A DNA stretch of 64,000 nt from Ceratothoa steindachneri (GCA_963969495.1 OZ018321.1:190782985-190846984); one strand, 5' to 3'; positions 48,499 through 62,429 are shown, counted from the first letter of the stretch. Notes: generated from the sequence alone by a model not told the origin. Made by a program: numbers and translations.

Positions 48499-50203
48499 AT
48501 GGCTTCGTCAAGATGAAATTTGGTTAATGATCCAGACACCTTCTGGTACATATGTGGCTGTTACATGCTAGTTCGTCAAAGGCGCAATATATCAAACTAT
48601 GTGATACGCACTTATAAGGCATATTTTGATGTTCCTCTTGGCGATCAAGATAAGAAGTAGGCCCGACATGCTGTTTTCCATAGTTGTGCGGAACATCTTC
48701 GTGGGTAGAGAAAGAAAAGAGAAATGGTCTTCCTTTTGGAATCCCATTGGTGTGGCGAGAGCCAAAGGATCATGTATCCATGTATCGGACTGTTATTTTT
48801 TTCTGGTGAATACTAAAGGAATTAGCAAAAAAAATCGGCACAAGATCGACTACCCCAACATTTCCCCGGCGTTCTGGCCAGTACCTCATTCTGAGTCTTT
48901 ATCAGTTCCGATTTTCAGTGGATATGCTTCTTCCGAGGATGAAAATGATGTAACTTATATGGACGTCCACGGAATGGATTCAGTGTCTGAAGATTCATCG
49001 TCAGATGCTGAACAGTCATTAGCTCCGCACTGTTTCAATCATTAGGATTTGTATGACTTGATACGTGATTTGGCACTCTCCAAGAAAGCTGCAGAACTTT
49101 TAGCCTCCAGGTTGAGTGAAAGACATATGCTTGACAGATCGGTACGGGCATCATATTACCGAACAAGGGAGAGTACATTTGTTAAGTATTTCTCTGAGGA
49201 CAAACAATTTTTATACTGCCACGATGTTCCTGGTCTGTTTACCGAGTTGGGACCTGGCACCTATAGCCCTGCTGAGTGGAGAGTGTTTTGGGATAGATCC
49301 AAGCGTAGCCTCAAGTGTGTCCTTTTTCATAATGGCAATGACTTTAGTGCAGTTCCTCTAAGTCACTCTGTCCATCTGCGAGAAACTCATGATGGCATAA
49401 GAATGGTCATGGATTTACTTAAGTACGATGAACACAATTGGATCATATGTGTAGACCTTAAGATGGTCAACTTCCTCCTTGGCCAACAAAAGGGATATAC
49501 AAAGTTTCAATGCTATATCTGTATGTGGGACAGTCGAGCCCGTGACAAACACTGGTCCCCAAAAGATTGTCCAGTTCGGGAAACTTTGGAAGCAGGAATA
49601 CCAAACATTGTTAATTAGCCAATCGTAAGTCGAGAGAAGATCGTTTTCCCTCCACTTCATCTCAAACTGGAGTTGATGAAGCAGTATGTCTATGCGTTGA
49701 ACACTGACAATGGTTGTTTTTACTACATAGTATCGGTGTTTCCTGCTTTGTCATACGAAAAAATAAAAGCAGAAGTATTTGATGGTGTCCAAATCCGAAG
49801 ACTTCTGAGTGATTCTAGATTGGTGAACACCATGAATGAAAAAGAGAAGGCAGCCTGGCTCTCATTTTCTGCCATTGTTCGTAACTTCTTGGCAAACAAA
49901 AAAGCGCAGAACTACGAGGATCTGGTTACTAATATGCTTTTAGCAAATCGTGATCTGAGATACAACATGAGTGTGAAGCTGTATTTCATAAATAGTCACC
50001 TCGACCGATTCCCAGAGAATCTGGGAGCCGTGTGCGACGAACAAGGGGAACGCTTTCATCAGGATTTGATGACGATGGAAGAGCGCTACCAAGGTCACTG
50101 GAATAGACATATGATGGCGGACTACTGCTGGACGATTAGAAGAGATCAGCCAGAGAAGACTTACAAGAGAAAGAGTTACAAACGCAATCTTTTGCCCGAT
50201 TGA
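48499..50203 (+). pseudogene. Uncharacterised arthropod/cnidarian multi-copy protein, likely processed pseudogene
   Basis: Intronless, about 565 codons. From an ATG at 48499 (MASSR) it reads NLVNDPDTFWYICGCYMLVR, YKAYFDVPLGDQDKK, FGIPLVWREPKDHV, SDCYFFLVNTKG, LYDLIRDLALSKKAAELLAS, SLKCVLFHNGNDFSAVPLSH, WIICVDLKMVNFLLGQQKGY, FQCYICMWDSRARDKHW, MSVKLYFINSHLDRFPENLG, DEQGERFHQDLMTMEERYQG and MMADYCWTIRRD. I recognise this as an unnamed family found in many copies in insects, chelicerates and Hydra; function unknown. Conserved Cys pairs (YICG, YICMWD) suggest metal binding. Breaks: TGA at 48514; TAG at 48658, 48706, 49043 and 49616; a frame change near 48710-48720; and an 8-bp tandem duplication CATGTATC (48771-48786). 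AATAAA (50312) with an A7 run after it suggests a retrocopy. Confidence 0.75.
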
Positions 50204-50908
50204 AATCAAGAAGAGGTCCTCTAACCTGATGTACGGTCATTAATAAATTAGCATCTATTTGATTACAGTATTTGTAATCCTAATGTGTAATTCCAGTTTC
50301 TTCTCATATGCAATAAAATGTTTGTGCAAAAAAACCTACTTTACTATAAATAACGCAAAAGGATGATTCAAAATTACTTCAGGGCATGATGATAAGCGTG
50401 ATAAAATTAAAATTATTGTATAATATTAGTTATTGATATTACGAAAATCTGTAGCATTTAGAGAGAATCTGATTTCAGATTTGAATTCAGTATGCTCGAA
50501 TTAGGTAGGAAAATGTACTTTTGTCAATTCACCAAATACATTGTTCCCCAGTGTAATCCTTTAAAATGTTTTTGTTTTTTCATCCAACCATATTCCATTC
50601 ATATACATGGCGTTGTTGTGTATATATCGTTTTAGGGATGCACATGTCTGTTATTAGTTGCCCATTGTTCTTTTTCCTGGTATTTTTCTGTCTTGTTTTT
50701 GTGTTTTTTCCATTGGTCTGTACTATGAGATAGGCGTTCCCTACGTATCCTTGTACCCTATATAAGGTTGTCTTCTATATTTTCATGCTATTCCTTGAAA
50801 ATGAACTTGCAAATATAGTTCGAAAGTGCTTGGATTCATTTTTTCATTTTCCTGTTGGTTAATTTTTATATTATTGCTTTTCTCACGTGCCACTTTGTGA
50901 GTTTTTTC

Positions 50909-50910
<2 letters not shown>

Positions 50911-50980
<70 letters not shown>
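50911..50980. repeat. (TA)n microsatellite
   Basis: TA run directly at the 3' end of the second Penelope-like element. Confidence 0.96.
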
Positions 50981-52967
<1,987 letters not shown>

Positions 52968-53387
52968 CTAGGATTGCGCGGTGCCACAGAGCCAATATGA
53001 ACGGATCGTACAAGTGGGGAAAAATGTGAATAGTTGTTTACAGTAAATAGTAAAAAATCTCAGAGTAAATTTAGTTGAATTCTTGAAGGAGAGAGAATGG
53101 GTGAAGAACAGATAGTGAGTGTGACTTCCGTCACTGGACGTGGGTCGCAAAGGGTTGTCTGATCTTTGTTTGTTGTCAAAACACAATACTACCGCTGCAC
53201 CCTCCTCCTCTTCCTCCAAAGAGGACTGGTCCTTAGTGCCCTCGGGCTTGCCACCGATTCTCATTCTGATATTTATGTGAATTTCATAATCCAATTGTGA
53301 GACCTCATCAACCATTAAAAAGGTAGGGTCGGCACAATTAATTGCCTCAAGGAAAAGCTCTGAGTATTCTGTAAGAGAATCAACCAA
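52968..53387 (-). CDS. Candidate host exon or ORF, unrecognised
   Basis: 139-codon minus-strand frame. The first 90 residues have soluble-protein composition (SLTEYSELFLEAINCADPTF, VDEVSQLDYEIHINIRMR, then an acidic EEEEEG run and AAVVLCFDNKQRSDN), while the last 40 look like translated non-coding sequence. It could be an exon whose true end is a splice donor near 53130-53100. I recognise no family and no neighbouring exon. Confidence 0.22.
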   Translation of the reverse strand: MVDSLTEYSELFLEAINCADPTFLMVDEVSQLDYEIHINIRMRIGGKPEGTKDQSSLEEEEEGAAVVLCFDNKQRSDNPLRPTSSDGSHTHYLFFTHSLSFKNSTKFTLRFFTIYCKQLFTFFPTCTIRSYWLCGTAQS

Positions 53388-53589
53388 GAATCGTATAGTT
53401 CATGGATGAGATAGGAGCACCCAAGAATTATCCTTTGGGGAAATCAAAATATCACACTTCCTAGTATTCGGTGTTTGCTTTGATCTTTGATCACCAATCT
53501 ATGACCTTCAAACGAAAAAAAATATCTTGAGACTACGAAAGTTTATGTATGTATCTAGCGAGAAAAACGCAAACTCATTCTGCTGCTCT

Positions 53590-53760
53590 CACCGGCCAAA
53601 AAAAGAGACTTTACCAATTTATATTTTAATTTTCCTAACCTCAATTAAAATTTATTATCCTTACCTTAACTTGTATTATAAAATGAGATGTGAATTGTAA
53701 TTACTATTTTGGTAGTATACATATAAGTTGTAAATAAATGATGTAAATTTGTATATAAGC
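53590..53760. repeat. Dispersed AT-rich repeat, partner of 19990-20150
   Basis: Matches the reverse complement of 19990-20150 over about 150 bp. Element type unknown. Confidence 0.55.
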
Positions 53761-54258
53761 TAGAAATAAATTAAATATTTTATTCAGTCCTAAAATTCAA
53801 TTCACTTGTATTTCAAAGTAAAAATGATAAATGACGTCATTGAAAAGTATACTGTAGAAAAAACAATTTCTTAGCAGATGGTAGATCAGTGTGGTACAAT
53901 TAGACCCCACCTCAGGAGAGTTTATCCTCCGGAGACAAATTAAAGATATTTTAAAGTATATGTGAGAGAGATCACAGATTAGCGATCTTAAATTGGCGCA
54001 AACACCAATTCCCGCTTGAAAAAAAGTAGAAAAATACAAAAAAGAAGAAGGGTTTATTTTTATTTTTTAACGCAAAGTGAATAGCCAACGTAGGCATCTG
54101 CGCCAATTTTAAAGGAAATTCTTTAAACCAAAGGGCTGAATTGGAGGCAACAGACTATATGTATCAAGTACTTCCCCCCCCACTCCTCCTAAATAATGCG
54201 CTTTGTAAGCAAACAAAAAAGAAGTGTAAATCGCACGCACTTTTTCGGTTACCTAATA
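53761..54258. other. No gene seen
   Basis: AT-rich sequence with a C9 homopolymer run at 54174-54182; short frames without resemblance to known proteins. Confidence 0.3.
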
Positions 54259-54822
54259 CAAAATAGTTTCCACCCGTTCCAGAGATATTTGCCATCGTAA
54301 TAAAAGTTTAACTGTGACTCTTGAATAAAACTCTTTTTGCTTTAAAGCAAAAAACAAAAAAAAACAAATAAACTGTTGGTTTTCTTCCAATGTGTCCTTA
54401 TAAAAAAAACTTTTATTGCGAATGTGATTGTCTAAAGACAAAAAGTTAGTAATTTAAAGGAAAGATGCCAGAAGAGTATGGTGGATGAGGTAGTAGCTAC
54501 AAACCTAGAAAATTCATTGTATCTTGAAGTACTCTTAATGTGGTTGCGTATTGGGTTGAGGAAACACAACCTTGCGGTCGATCAACGCTCGATGCCTTCT
54601 GATAAGTTTACTTCAACTCTTCGTAGTTGTGCAGCGTATACGTCACATGTTTTGTATCAAGTCAATCAGATACGCAATCGAAGATTTTTTTTATAAGGAC
54701 GAACTTAGAAGAAAGATCAACAGTGATTTTGCTTCAAAGCACAATGAGGTTTATTCAAGAGGCATAGTTAAACTTTTATTACGATGGGAAAATATCTCTG
54801 GAACGGGTGGAAACTATTTTGT
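54259..54822. mobile_element. Two mariner tails in inverted orientation
   Basis: 54259-54433 (minus) and 54663-54822 (plus) are inverted copies: GTTAAACTTTTATTACGATG and CTCTGGAACGGGTGGAAAC occur in both. The plus copy encodes DFFYKDELRRKINSDFASKH, then YSRGIVKLLLRWENISGTGG and NYFVEF, resembling the C-terminal end of mariner transposases (FASK...YxxGI..L..RWe....NYF). The minus copy has an expanded A/T tract. The 230-bp centre is unassigned. Outward-facing tails with no N-termini make this a foldback built from one element type. Confidence 0.65.
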
Positions 54823-54832
54823 AGAATTTATT

Positions 54833-55249
54833 TTACCTTTTAAATTTTAATTTATCCACGAATGTTACCCCCACCCCTTCACGAACCTTTTGGGCCATAT
54901 GATAGAGGGTATAACTTTCTGAATAGCCAAAGGAGATGACAGAGGGATGAGAATCACAAGGCCGTGCAATTCTCCCGAGCCTCTGGCTAACTTTAATGTC
55001 TCCATTTGCGCTATCTCTTTCGCAGATCTTCTCCCCGCAAGGGGTTATCAGTTGTAGCAAGAGTAATCATACTGTAGCTGATATCTGAAGTATTGCGTTC
55101 CCATCAACCCTCAACATCCGCAATTAAATGTCCTATCGGTCGCAATGCCTGCAAAGGGAACTGGAGCTACCTATCTTCCACATATTTTCACTCCCTCTAT
55201 CTTCATCACTTTCTTTCCACATCTCTCCTTACAAAATTTTCCTGGAGAT
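54833..55249. other. No gene seen
   Basis: Nothing recognisable; may include 5' parts of the adjacent retrotransposon remnant. Confidence 0.3.
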
Positions 55250-56235
55250 GCCTCGTTAGTTTCCGCTTTAAATTTAGTGAAACCAAGATCCCAGGTCGTC
55301 TCATTCGTGAAGCAAAACAACACAGGCGCGCCTGTCAGAGGCTTCTCCGAGTCGCTCGCTCTCGTGACAATGAAACGTCTGCTTCCTCCCTATCCTGCAC
55401 CATGACCATTCTTACCTCCATCGATATTCTCATGGCTAACCTTAAATTCCCATTAGCTGCATCCTTTTCGAGCATAAAAACAATCCACAGATGGTATCCA
55501 ACCTTCTTTCTCGTCTCTTTTTCCTAGAGCTGCCTCAATCTCTACGCTCTCTCATGCTAATTTCTCGATATACATTATTTTCACAAAATAGTCCCTATTA
55601 ATCTAGAATACCCTCTTCATATGAGATCTCCATTTGGTGATTCACCACTTTCCACCACCAAAGTCGCCTATCTTTCTTCTACGTCACTAGAGGAAGTATC
55701 GTCAGTCTCCCCCCCTCTCTCATAGTATTTAACGCCAATCCCCCCCTCCTCTCCCGATCTTTTCCCTTAACTTAAAACTTTTCTTTGGCATGTTGTGGTG
55801 CCGTCCAACTTCACAAATGCTGCTACGTACCACATTTTAAAATAAAACCTTGCCTGAACTCAAGTGACCTCGCGAGCTTCGGCCTATGAACTACCGTTCT
55901 TTTTAAAGGTTCTCGAAAAGCTTGTATCCACCCCGATACTTAACCACATGTTCTCCGGCATGCATTGATTAGGCCTTTCAGTATGGATTTTAAGTCTTAA
56001 CAACTGAATCTGTTTCTTGAATGTTTAAGGTTTATTCGTCGAGATGTTGAGGTTGGCCAGTCTGCCACTTTAGTCCTTCTTGAGCTCTCGATAGTATTCT
56101 AGAATTTCGACCGAAACCTCTAATTTTGCTCTTAATCTATCAATATTGGTACTGAATCCACTGGGTCGGCTGAAGTCCGCTTTGGTGTGCCACAAGGCTT
56201 GTTCCTTTGCATATTTCTCTTTGTATTAGGAGATG
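55250..56235 (+). mobile_element. CR1-like non-LTR remnant (RT part)
   Basis: In broken frames: a basic linker REAKQHRRACQRLLRVARSR (about 55308-55370); LRP-type palm entry FGL*TTVLFKGSRKACIHPD (about 55880-55940, corresponding to the NYRPVSLLPFLSKVLEKLV region); LIRPFSMDFKS; DVEVGQSATLVLLELSIVF (about 56050-56100, motif A region); and SAEVRFGVPQGLFLCIFLFV (about 56170-56225, motif B). The order fits a CR1-type RT with many stops. It ends abruptly at about 56235 against a different non-LTR remnant. Confidence 0.65.
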
Positions 56236-56299
56236 GGTAAGAGGGGACTAGAGTGGGTTATGTGAGTTGGATCAAGTATTTGCACTGAGGCAGCGAACT

Positions 56300-57149
56300 A
56301 AAAGAAGGGATAAGTGATGTAACCTGTATGGTAGGTTCAGGGATATAGAGAGGATTTATTTTAGCGTACAGATAGGGAAGCATTATAGCATGTTCAAAGA
56401 ATGTGTGGAAAGAGTGGTATACTTGGATGATGTGAATACTCTTTATGGTTAAAGTAAGCAGTGCGTTCTGATAAAAATTAGCCGGAGTGAGTGATTCGAC
56501 ATTCAGGAGGGGGGCAAAACAAAGCTCTGTGGTGTGGCTATGACCGTTTATATTGTCTTTATGGATGTATTAATAAGAGAAGTACTAATAGAAATCCGGG
56601 GAAGAGGTGTGTGGTTGATGAGGAGTGGTTAAGAATGTGTATTATCTATGCTGTTAAATTCTGATTACCTGGTCGTAAAATCTGAGAATGAGAGCGATTT
56701 GGAAAAGAAGAGCGAAGCGTCTGACAGGGTAAGTGTGAGGAAGGGGCTAAAAGTAAAGGCAGAAAATAGTAAAGTGATAGTGTTTTGGAGTGAGGTATAG
56801 AGGGGAGTGTGATATTTGAGTATGTGATGCGTACTACCAATGAACAAGTGAGATATCTTAAGAATCTAGGATGTATCGTGAATGATAGTAGTACAGATGA
56901 AGCAGATTGCGACCACAGGGGCTTGAATGGCAGGAAAGTCTCACTGAAGAGCAAAGCGTTAGTAAATGGTTAGGGTTTGAATTCGGATGTGACAGGAAGA
57001 TGCCATGAGTGTATGTTGATGAATATGTTAGTGTATGGGAGTGAAAATTTGTTATGGAAATAGAAGAAAAGATGAGAACAGTACAAATGGACAATTTGAG
57101 AAGGGTACTTAGTTTGCGAGGATTAGATAGAGTGAAGAAAGACTTAGTA

Positions 57150-57241
<92 letters not shown>

Positions 57242-57380
57242 GTGTGTGTGTGTTTAATATGATGAAGCAGGATGTGAACGAGGTTGAGCCTGAGTGTTCT
57301 GAGGTGGTGTGAGCAGAGGAAGAATGGAAGAGAATATACGAGTGTGTCTGTTAAGGTGTACAAAAGGTTGGAAGACTTTT
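56300..57380 (+). mobile_element. Second non-LTR RT remnant, split by a microsatellite
   Basis: Reads in broken frames FDIQEGGKTKLCGVAMTV (decayed QGC...SP motif B), IVFMDVLIREVLIEIRGRG (about 56550-56610), SENESDLEKKSEASDRVSVR then GLKVKAENSKVIVFW (about 56690-56795), LGCIVNDSSTDEAD-like sequence (about 56865-56905), MLVYGSENLLWK-like sequence (about 57030-57060) and RTVQMDNLRRVLSLRGLDRV (about 57075-57135). After the (TA)n(TG)n tract it continues with EVEPECSEVV and EEEWKRIYECV (about 57280-57350). The pattern is that of RTs with a KSKVMVF block; clade not resolved. Confidence 0.6.
57152..57254. repeat. (TA)n(TG)n microsatellite inside an RT remnant
   Basis: TA run to about 57231, a short TTTATATATA junction, then a TG run to 57254. 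The RT-like reading resumes on its right. Confidence 0.95.
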
Positions 57381-58850
57381 TTATTAGTAGTATTTAGTAC
57401 TCGTTTTGTTTGGGGAGTTGGGATTTTTTTCCCATTTTCTATTATTACTGTTTTGAGAATGGATTGAGGCCCTTTTTGTGGGTGTTTTTGCGCTTTGATT
57501 CTTCGTGGCTTAGAAACAGAAAATCTTTTGGGTCGGATTAAAAGGAAAGCGGCCCAAATCGCGGCTCCCTCCCTCTCCTTTGCAGTTATGTAATGACCAT
57601 TAGGAGATAACTCGGTAGCGAGAGAAATAAATGGGCTTGTCTCCAGTGGTCAGATATTTAAATGAGGTTGGTTAAGAAATAAAGGAACGAATGAGAATAA
57701 ATGGGATAGTAGTCGTTAAAAAGGATTATGTCAGAGAAGTACATTGATTATAAGGGTTTGAATTTCAAGTTCTTGCGCCCTAAGGGCGATATGCGAAATA
57801 AGGCCTCAGATCCCTTAAGTATTTTTGGTTGTTTACTTGAAGTTGTTCTGTTTCCTATTTTTTCCTCTCGAATTTAAAGCGAGGAAATCCCTAGGATAAA
57901 GTTTGTAAGGAGAAAGCTGTTAAGGAAGCGATGAAGATAAAGGAGAAATGTGTGGTAAATATATATTTGCAAATCCTTCTTAGGCATTGGGGCATGGAGG
58001 GCACTGTTTCGTAAATTTTGTCATTACTGATATGAGTTTGCTTTCCTCATCTACCTGTTTTACTGTTGTAATTCTTACCTACACTGAGCTCCTGTCTCAT
58101 CATAGTCCTTTATTTCCCCCTAAATTAACTCCTTAAATGACAGCAGGAGTTCGAATAAATGAAAATTTACCAACCTAATAAGTATTTATAAGATTTCTCG
58201 TTACAACAAACAAATAGGTAATATTTATTACGAACTTCTCTTACCTGTACTTTTGGTATCTCGTGTAATTATTTCTCCTCAGGTGAGACTTTACAAGTTA
58301 ATGAGATCGAGACTTGAGTTGACGGAGTTTTTCTGCTCAGAAAACGCCACCACTCAAGCTAGAATTTAGGACTGGGTCAAGGTTCGAAAACTGCGTTTAA
58401 ATAGTATCTTAGAAGCAAGATCAAATTCCGCGCCTTGCTTCAAGGGGAAGCCTTCTCATAAAGGCTTTCTTACAACGAAAGCTTCACCTGACGGAATTAG
58501 CATAGTTCAGTTCACGAAGCTTTTTATTTCGTAAAGGAAAAACAAAACAAAACAATGGGTTTTACAGCACCTGCGAAAGCAACGTTGCCAAATAGTCTCA
58601 GCCCTACTCCTCTCTCTCATTCTCTATCTCACACACGGACACTATCTCTCTCTTTTTACGCCTAGGGGAACAAGAATGATAATGCCTGCCTAAAGGACAG
58701 GAGAAGAAGAGTAAAAAACTGGTTATTGGGAAATATTAGGATTTACGAACCGTCTTTCGTTCGTGTTTTTCTACGACATTTAACTGATGGAATTCTTTCT
58801 AGCACTCTCTCTTTCTCTCTCTCTCTCTATATATATATGGTAAGAGGCAT
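57381..58850. other. No gene seen
   Basis: AT-rich, nothing recognisable; a CT-rich run with short TATATA lies at 58804-58838. Confidence 0.35.
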
Positions 58851-59356
58851 TCGCAAGCGAATGGCGCGCACTCAGCTGGCTGCTGCCTGTGATGAGTGAG
58901 CTTAAGCCACGCCGATCTCTCTTATGTGGCTACTTCTCACGAAGCTCGAAACAACGGGGTTCCCGGTGCTACGCCAACATAAACCTCGCGATAACGACCG
59001 CAGTTCCCGACGGGAACGGAAAAACACACAACAGACGATCCTCACGTCGATTTCCGGGCACCGAACCACGCACGAGAGGCGTCTCCGAAACAGCTCGCCT
59101 CAGAACACCTCAAAACATCCTTCCCCCACACACTGAACTCATGGTACCGAGCGAACGTGCCCAGCCAGCGATCTCGTCCGTGGTAAAAGAAGGCCCACCC
59201 ATGACACCTCGAGACTCCACCCAAGCCCCGCCTATTCTGGTGACCCGACCAATGGCAGTCCCGTTCTGTAGTGACGACAACTGGCTCTTGAATGAAGGCC
59301 GGTGCCCATTATTTACTGGGGCGAGTTTGGCATCGCAAGAAAATTTATTATTTTAA
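58851..59356 (+). other. CpG-rich region with a 155-codon open frame
   Basis: Clearly richer in G+C and CpG than its surroundings. Contains an open frame 58889-59356 (starts MMSELKPRRSLLCGY) with Pro/Arg/Ser-rich composition and no recognisable domain, and an inverted CCAAT context near 59248. It could be a promoter-proximal CpG-rich segment with a first exon, or an unknown element. A start at 58889 is only the first ATG. Confidence 0.25.
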
Positions 59357-61700
59357 GGTAAATTGGGACCGACCATGTTTCGTTTCATATTCATGGTGGA
59401 CTGCGCCGAACGGTGATTCACACGTGGATAATTGGCGTCCATAAATGGTTTAGACTCTTCGTTGTTCTCCCGAATGGATAGATCCCCAAAAGTGAAGCTA
59501 CAATGATAAGGCCTATTGTTTTTATTTTTAAATAAAACAAAATCGGCTAGGGCATCTCTCCTAGAAAGTTTTAGAAAAGCGCTTCGGATTGTAAGTGGTT
59601 AAGTTAGTGAAAGGGATAATGGATACAAGGTGCAGACCGTAACCTCATTAACAACTATGGGCTCCTACTTGATGCACTATAGGTCGGAGGGAGGCGAACA
59701 ATTCTCTTGAGCATGTTTCTGTTCCCCATTAAAAGCCCCGCACAAGTTTTGAGAATCTAAAGAAAGGCATTTTTATCACCAAAGATTCAAATATCACAAA
59801 GTCTACATCCTCCCCCACCTAATCACACAAAGGACCTACACATCCACAACGAATATATACTTAATGGTCAAACGATAAATTATATTAATTTTTAAACAAA
59901 AAGATCCCAATAGAGAAAAAAATAACAATAATGTACTAATTTAACTAAGGCATAATAGCGCGCCATAGAGCAAGGCAGACAACTTTGCCTAGCCAATATT
60001 GGCATTCTATCTCCTGGCCTCTTTCGAGCGGATAGCAGATCGAATACCAGTGGAGGCTGAAGAAAAACTTTTCTTCCTTTGCTTGGCGTATAAATATGCC
60101 TCATAGAACTTATACGTAGGGGTAAATGTTACACTGGATCTATACGGGCCAGGTTACTCTACTCCCCTCGTGGCCCCACATGCGTTGGAATGTGATTGCA
60201 CTTGCTGTGATTATGTTCCTCTCTATGTTCCCCCGAATCCTTTACTATGTTTCGCTAAGCCTTTGCAGTTCCAATCTACATCTGCTGAGGCACCGCGAGG
60301 GGTTGATTCACGGCCAGCTACCGGCATCCGTGTTTTCCCAGTCCATCCTCCCGCTAAATGGGAGAAGCTCCAGACAAAAAACTGTGCACTTCCACTGCAA
60401 AAGGATTCGAGATAAACCATCCAAACTATGAAAAGCACTTCTTCTTACATCCTCGTTCTCACTGCTTGATGTTGAAATTGAAAGAGTATTTACTCTCTTG
60501 ATACACTCCTGAGCCACTCCTGAGTACACTCTCAAGAGACCAACTCTACTAAAATTTCTCGCTTTTCACCTCTGAAGGTCGAAGGTAGCTCGCTTCCCTT
60601 TCTGGGTCCAAGCCACGACTGGCGCATTTACCCCTCCGTCTCACCTCGTTTGTCCATTCGCAAAGACGCTGGCACACAAACTTCCCTTGGCATCGAACTT
60701 ATGCCCATCATTCGCCTGGTTTGTAAGTAAAGAGTGATGACAGGTAGCACACCTCAACACGCCTCCGAGTCTCCTCAACCCAGATGACACCATACCGCTG
60801 AAGTAAACGCCTCTCATCATCAAAGAGTCACAAACAGCCACTGAGGTATTTTCACATCTCCAAGGGAGTAGATCACACACACCCTCCTTGGAGAGACACA
60901 CGTATTCCAAATTCACCTCGTTTCGCCAGTAAGATTAAACTCTACACCTCCGTGTTTCAGCACAAATCAAGGTCACCTCGCAGCTATGAGGAAAACACAT
61001 CTCTTTGTCGAGGAACCACAAATGGCATCCGAGGTATTTTCACCTTTCTATAAAATAACATTATATTCATGGACTACAAAAGCTTTAAGGGCTTATCAAA
61101 GGGCATCCGAGTCAATCTCCACATCCAACATCACTCCATAAACTTCTCACAAAGGATAGTGTCTATAACACCGCCCTGAAGTTATCACCATTCAAAGCTA
61201 ATCAAAAGCTCTGCCATGTAATTAAAATATACAATAATATCAATATTAAAATATGTATAATTCATACCTAACCTAACCTTCCCTCCCCAAATAAAGGGTG
61301 CGGTGACTAATTGTTTGCCTAACTTCAATACGAAAGAGAATAACACAGAGTTCATTTTACCCCGGGGGTCAGAAGTGTCCACCTGACACGGGCTGCTGTA
61401 AAAGGTTGTTGGGTATGGTTGAATTCCTTAGACCCTCAGCTATCCCATCCAGGTTCACAACCACACCAATCGGCTACTCAATCCATGCAATCCAAGATGG
61501 CGTCCAATATGTCCGCCATTTGTATTTTGACTAATTTTCATTAATATCTATCACATATCTATGAGTGATACCTTGATTATGGGGTTTTGAGGGGTTAAGT
61601 AATCTGTTTATGATGTTCTAGATATTCTAGAATGGTAATTTGTACATACAAAATGAATAAAACTATGAAGACACTGTTTTCCCAAAAGCGAGTAGATTAT
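59357..61700. other. No gene seen
   Basis: Mixed-composition sequence with overlapping short frames on both strands (60126-60535, 60641-60916) and no recognisable domain. Confidence 0.35.
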
Positions 61701-61714
61701 TGTACAATGAAACC

Positions 61715-61860
61715 ACTTTTTGAACACAAAAGTTTATTGAACCAGAACTAGTTTCGGTATGAATTTTTCCATACCATCTTCAGCCGTTAACTGAGAGAAA
61801 TTGACAAAGAAAACAGAAATACTAAAATATACAGAAACCGGCAACTGACATTAATCAAGA
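61715..61860. mobile_element. Possible Penelope-like terminal fragment
   Basis: ACTAGTTTCGGTATGAATTT followed by CCATACCATCTTCAGCC (about 61747-61786) resembles the CGTTTCG...CATCTTCAG layout at 20358-20396. No coding sequence. Confidence 0.3.
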
Positions 61861-62429
61861 GGTGTTAGTTTTATGTAATTGACAATATTTTTTAAAATGA
61901 GGTCAGATACATAGCGGCTACATTTGTGTTGACCTTCTGACAGATTAAAGTTTGGGATTTCTTTAAATAAAAGTATTTTAGCAATTAGTTTTATCTTATT
62001 CAATAGCCGTTTGACATCACACACAATGAACAGAATATATACAACAATTATAAACAAACTAATATTGAAGAGCAACCACTATACAAGGCAACTTCTAAAG
62101 GTATTCATTCCTAATACTTAAATATCAATACTGGACCATTATAAACATTAAGTAAAACTAAGTGTTATCTTTAAGTTTTTTAGTATTCCTACCAGTCATT
62201 TAACAATTTAGGGTTAACATTATATTAAATTTGATTTTCCTCACTTCCTTAATTCTTTTAAAAAATAAGGAATTATTGTAAAGAAGACTATATATGGAGT
62301 GATAAGATATCTTTCTTAAATATCCAGAAATTAATTGTATCACGAGATCACTCTCATACAATGTTTTTTTGTGACATATACAACACAATAGTGGAGAAAG
62401 CTTCTGGTATGTGACAGCATACCGGCAAA
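61861..62429. other. No gene seen
   Basis: AT-rich sequence; the minus-strand frame 61851-62075 has no recognisable domain. Confidence 0.3.

Larger units (their letters stand above)
47290..50912 (+). mobile_element. Penelope-like element with a probable gene insertion in its 3' UTR
   Basis: Plus-strand RT tail (47303-47620), GIY-YIG nuclease (47595-48092), then AT-rich UTR. UTR-like sequence resembling Penelope 3' ends stops near 48340, is followed by an unrelated pseudogene with poly(A)-like tail (to about 50334), and resumes by about 50540-50910, ending GTGAGTTTTTTCAT at (TA)n. The GAAAATG...TTCGAAAGTGCTTGGA block at 50795-50835 corresponds to the 3' ends at 5110-5175 and 10291-10406. The 5' and catalytic RT parts are absent. 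Confidence 0.6.

Noticed and set aside
48626..50203. Stop-codon readthrough gene with in-frame TAGs
   Set aside because: Besides TAGs there is a TGA, an 8-bp duplication and another frame change, so decay explains it better than programmed readthrough.
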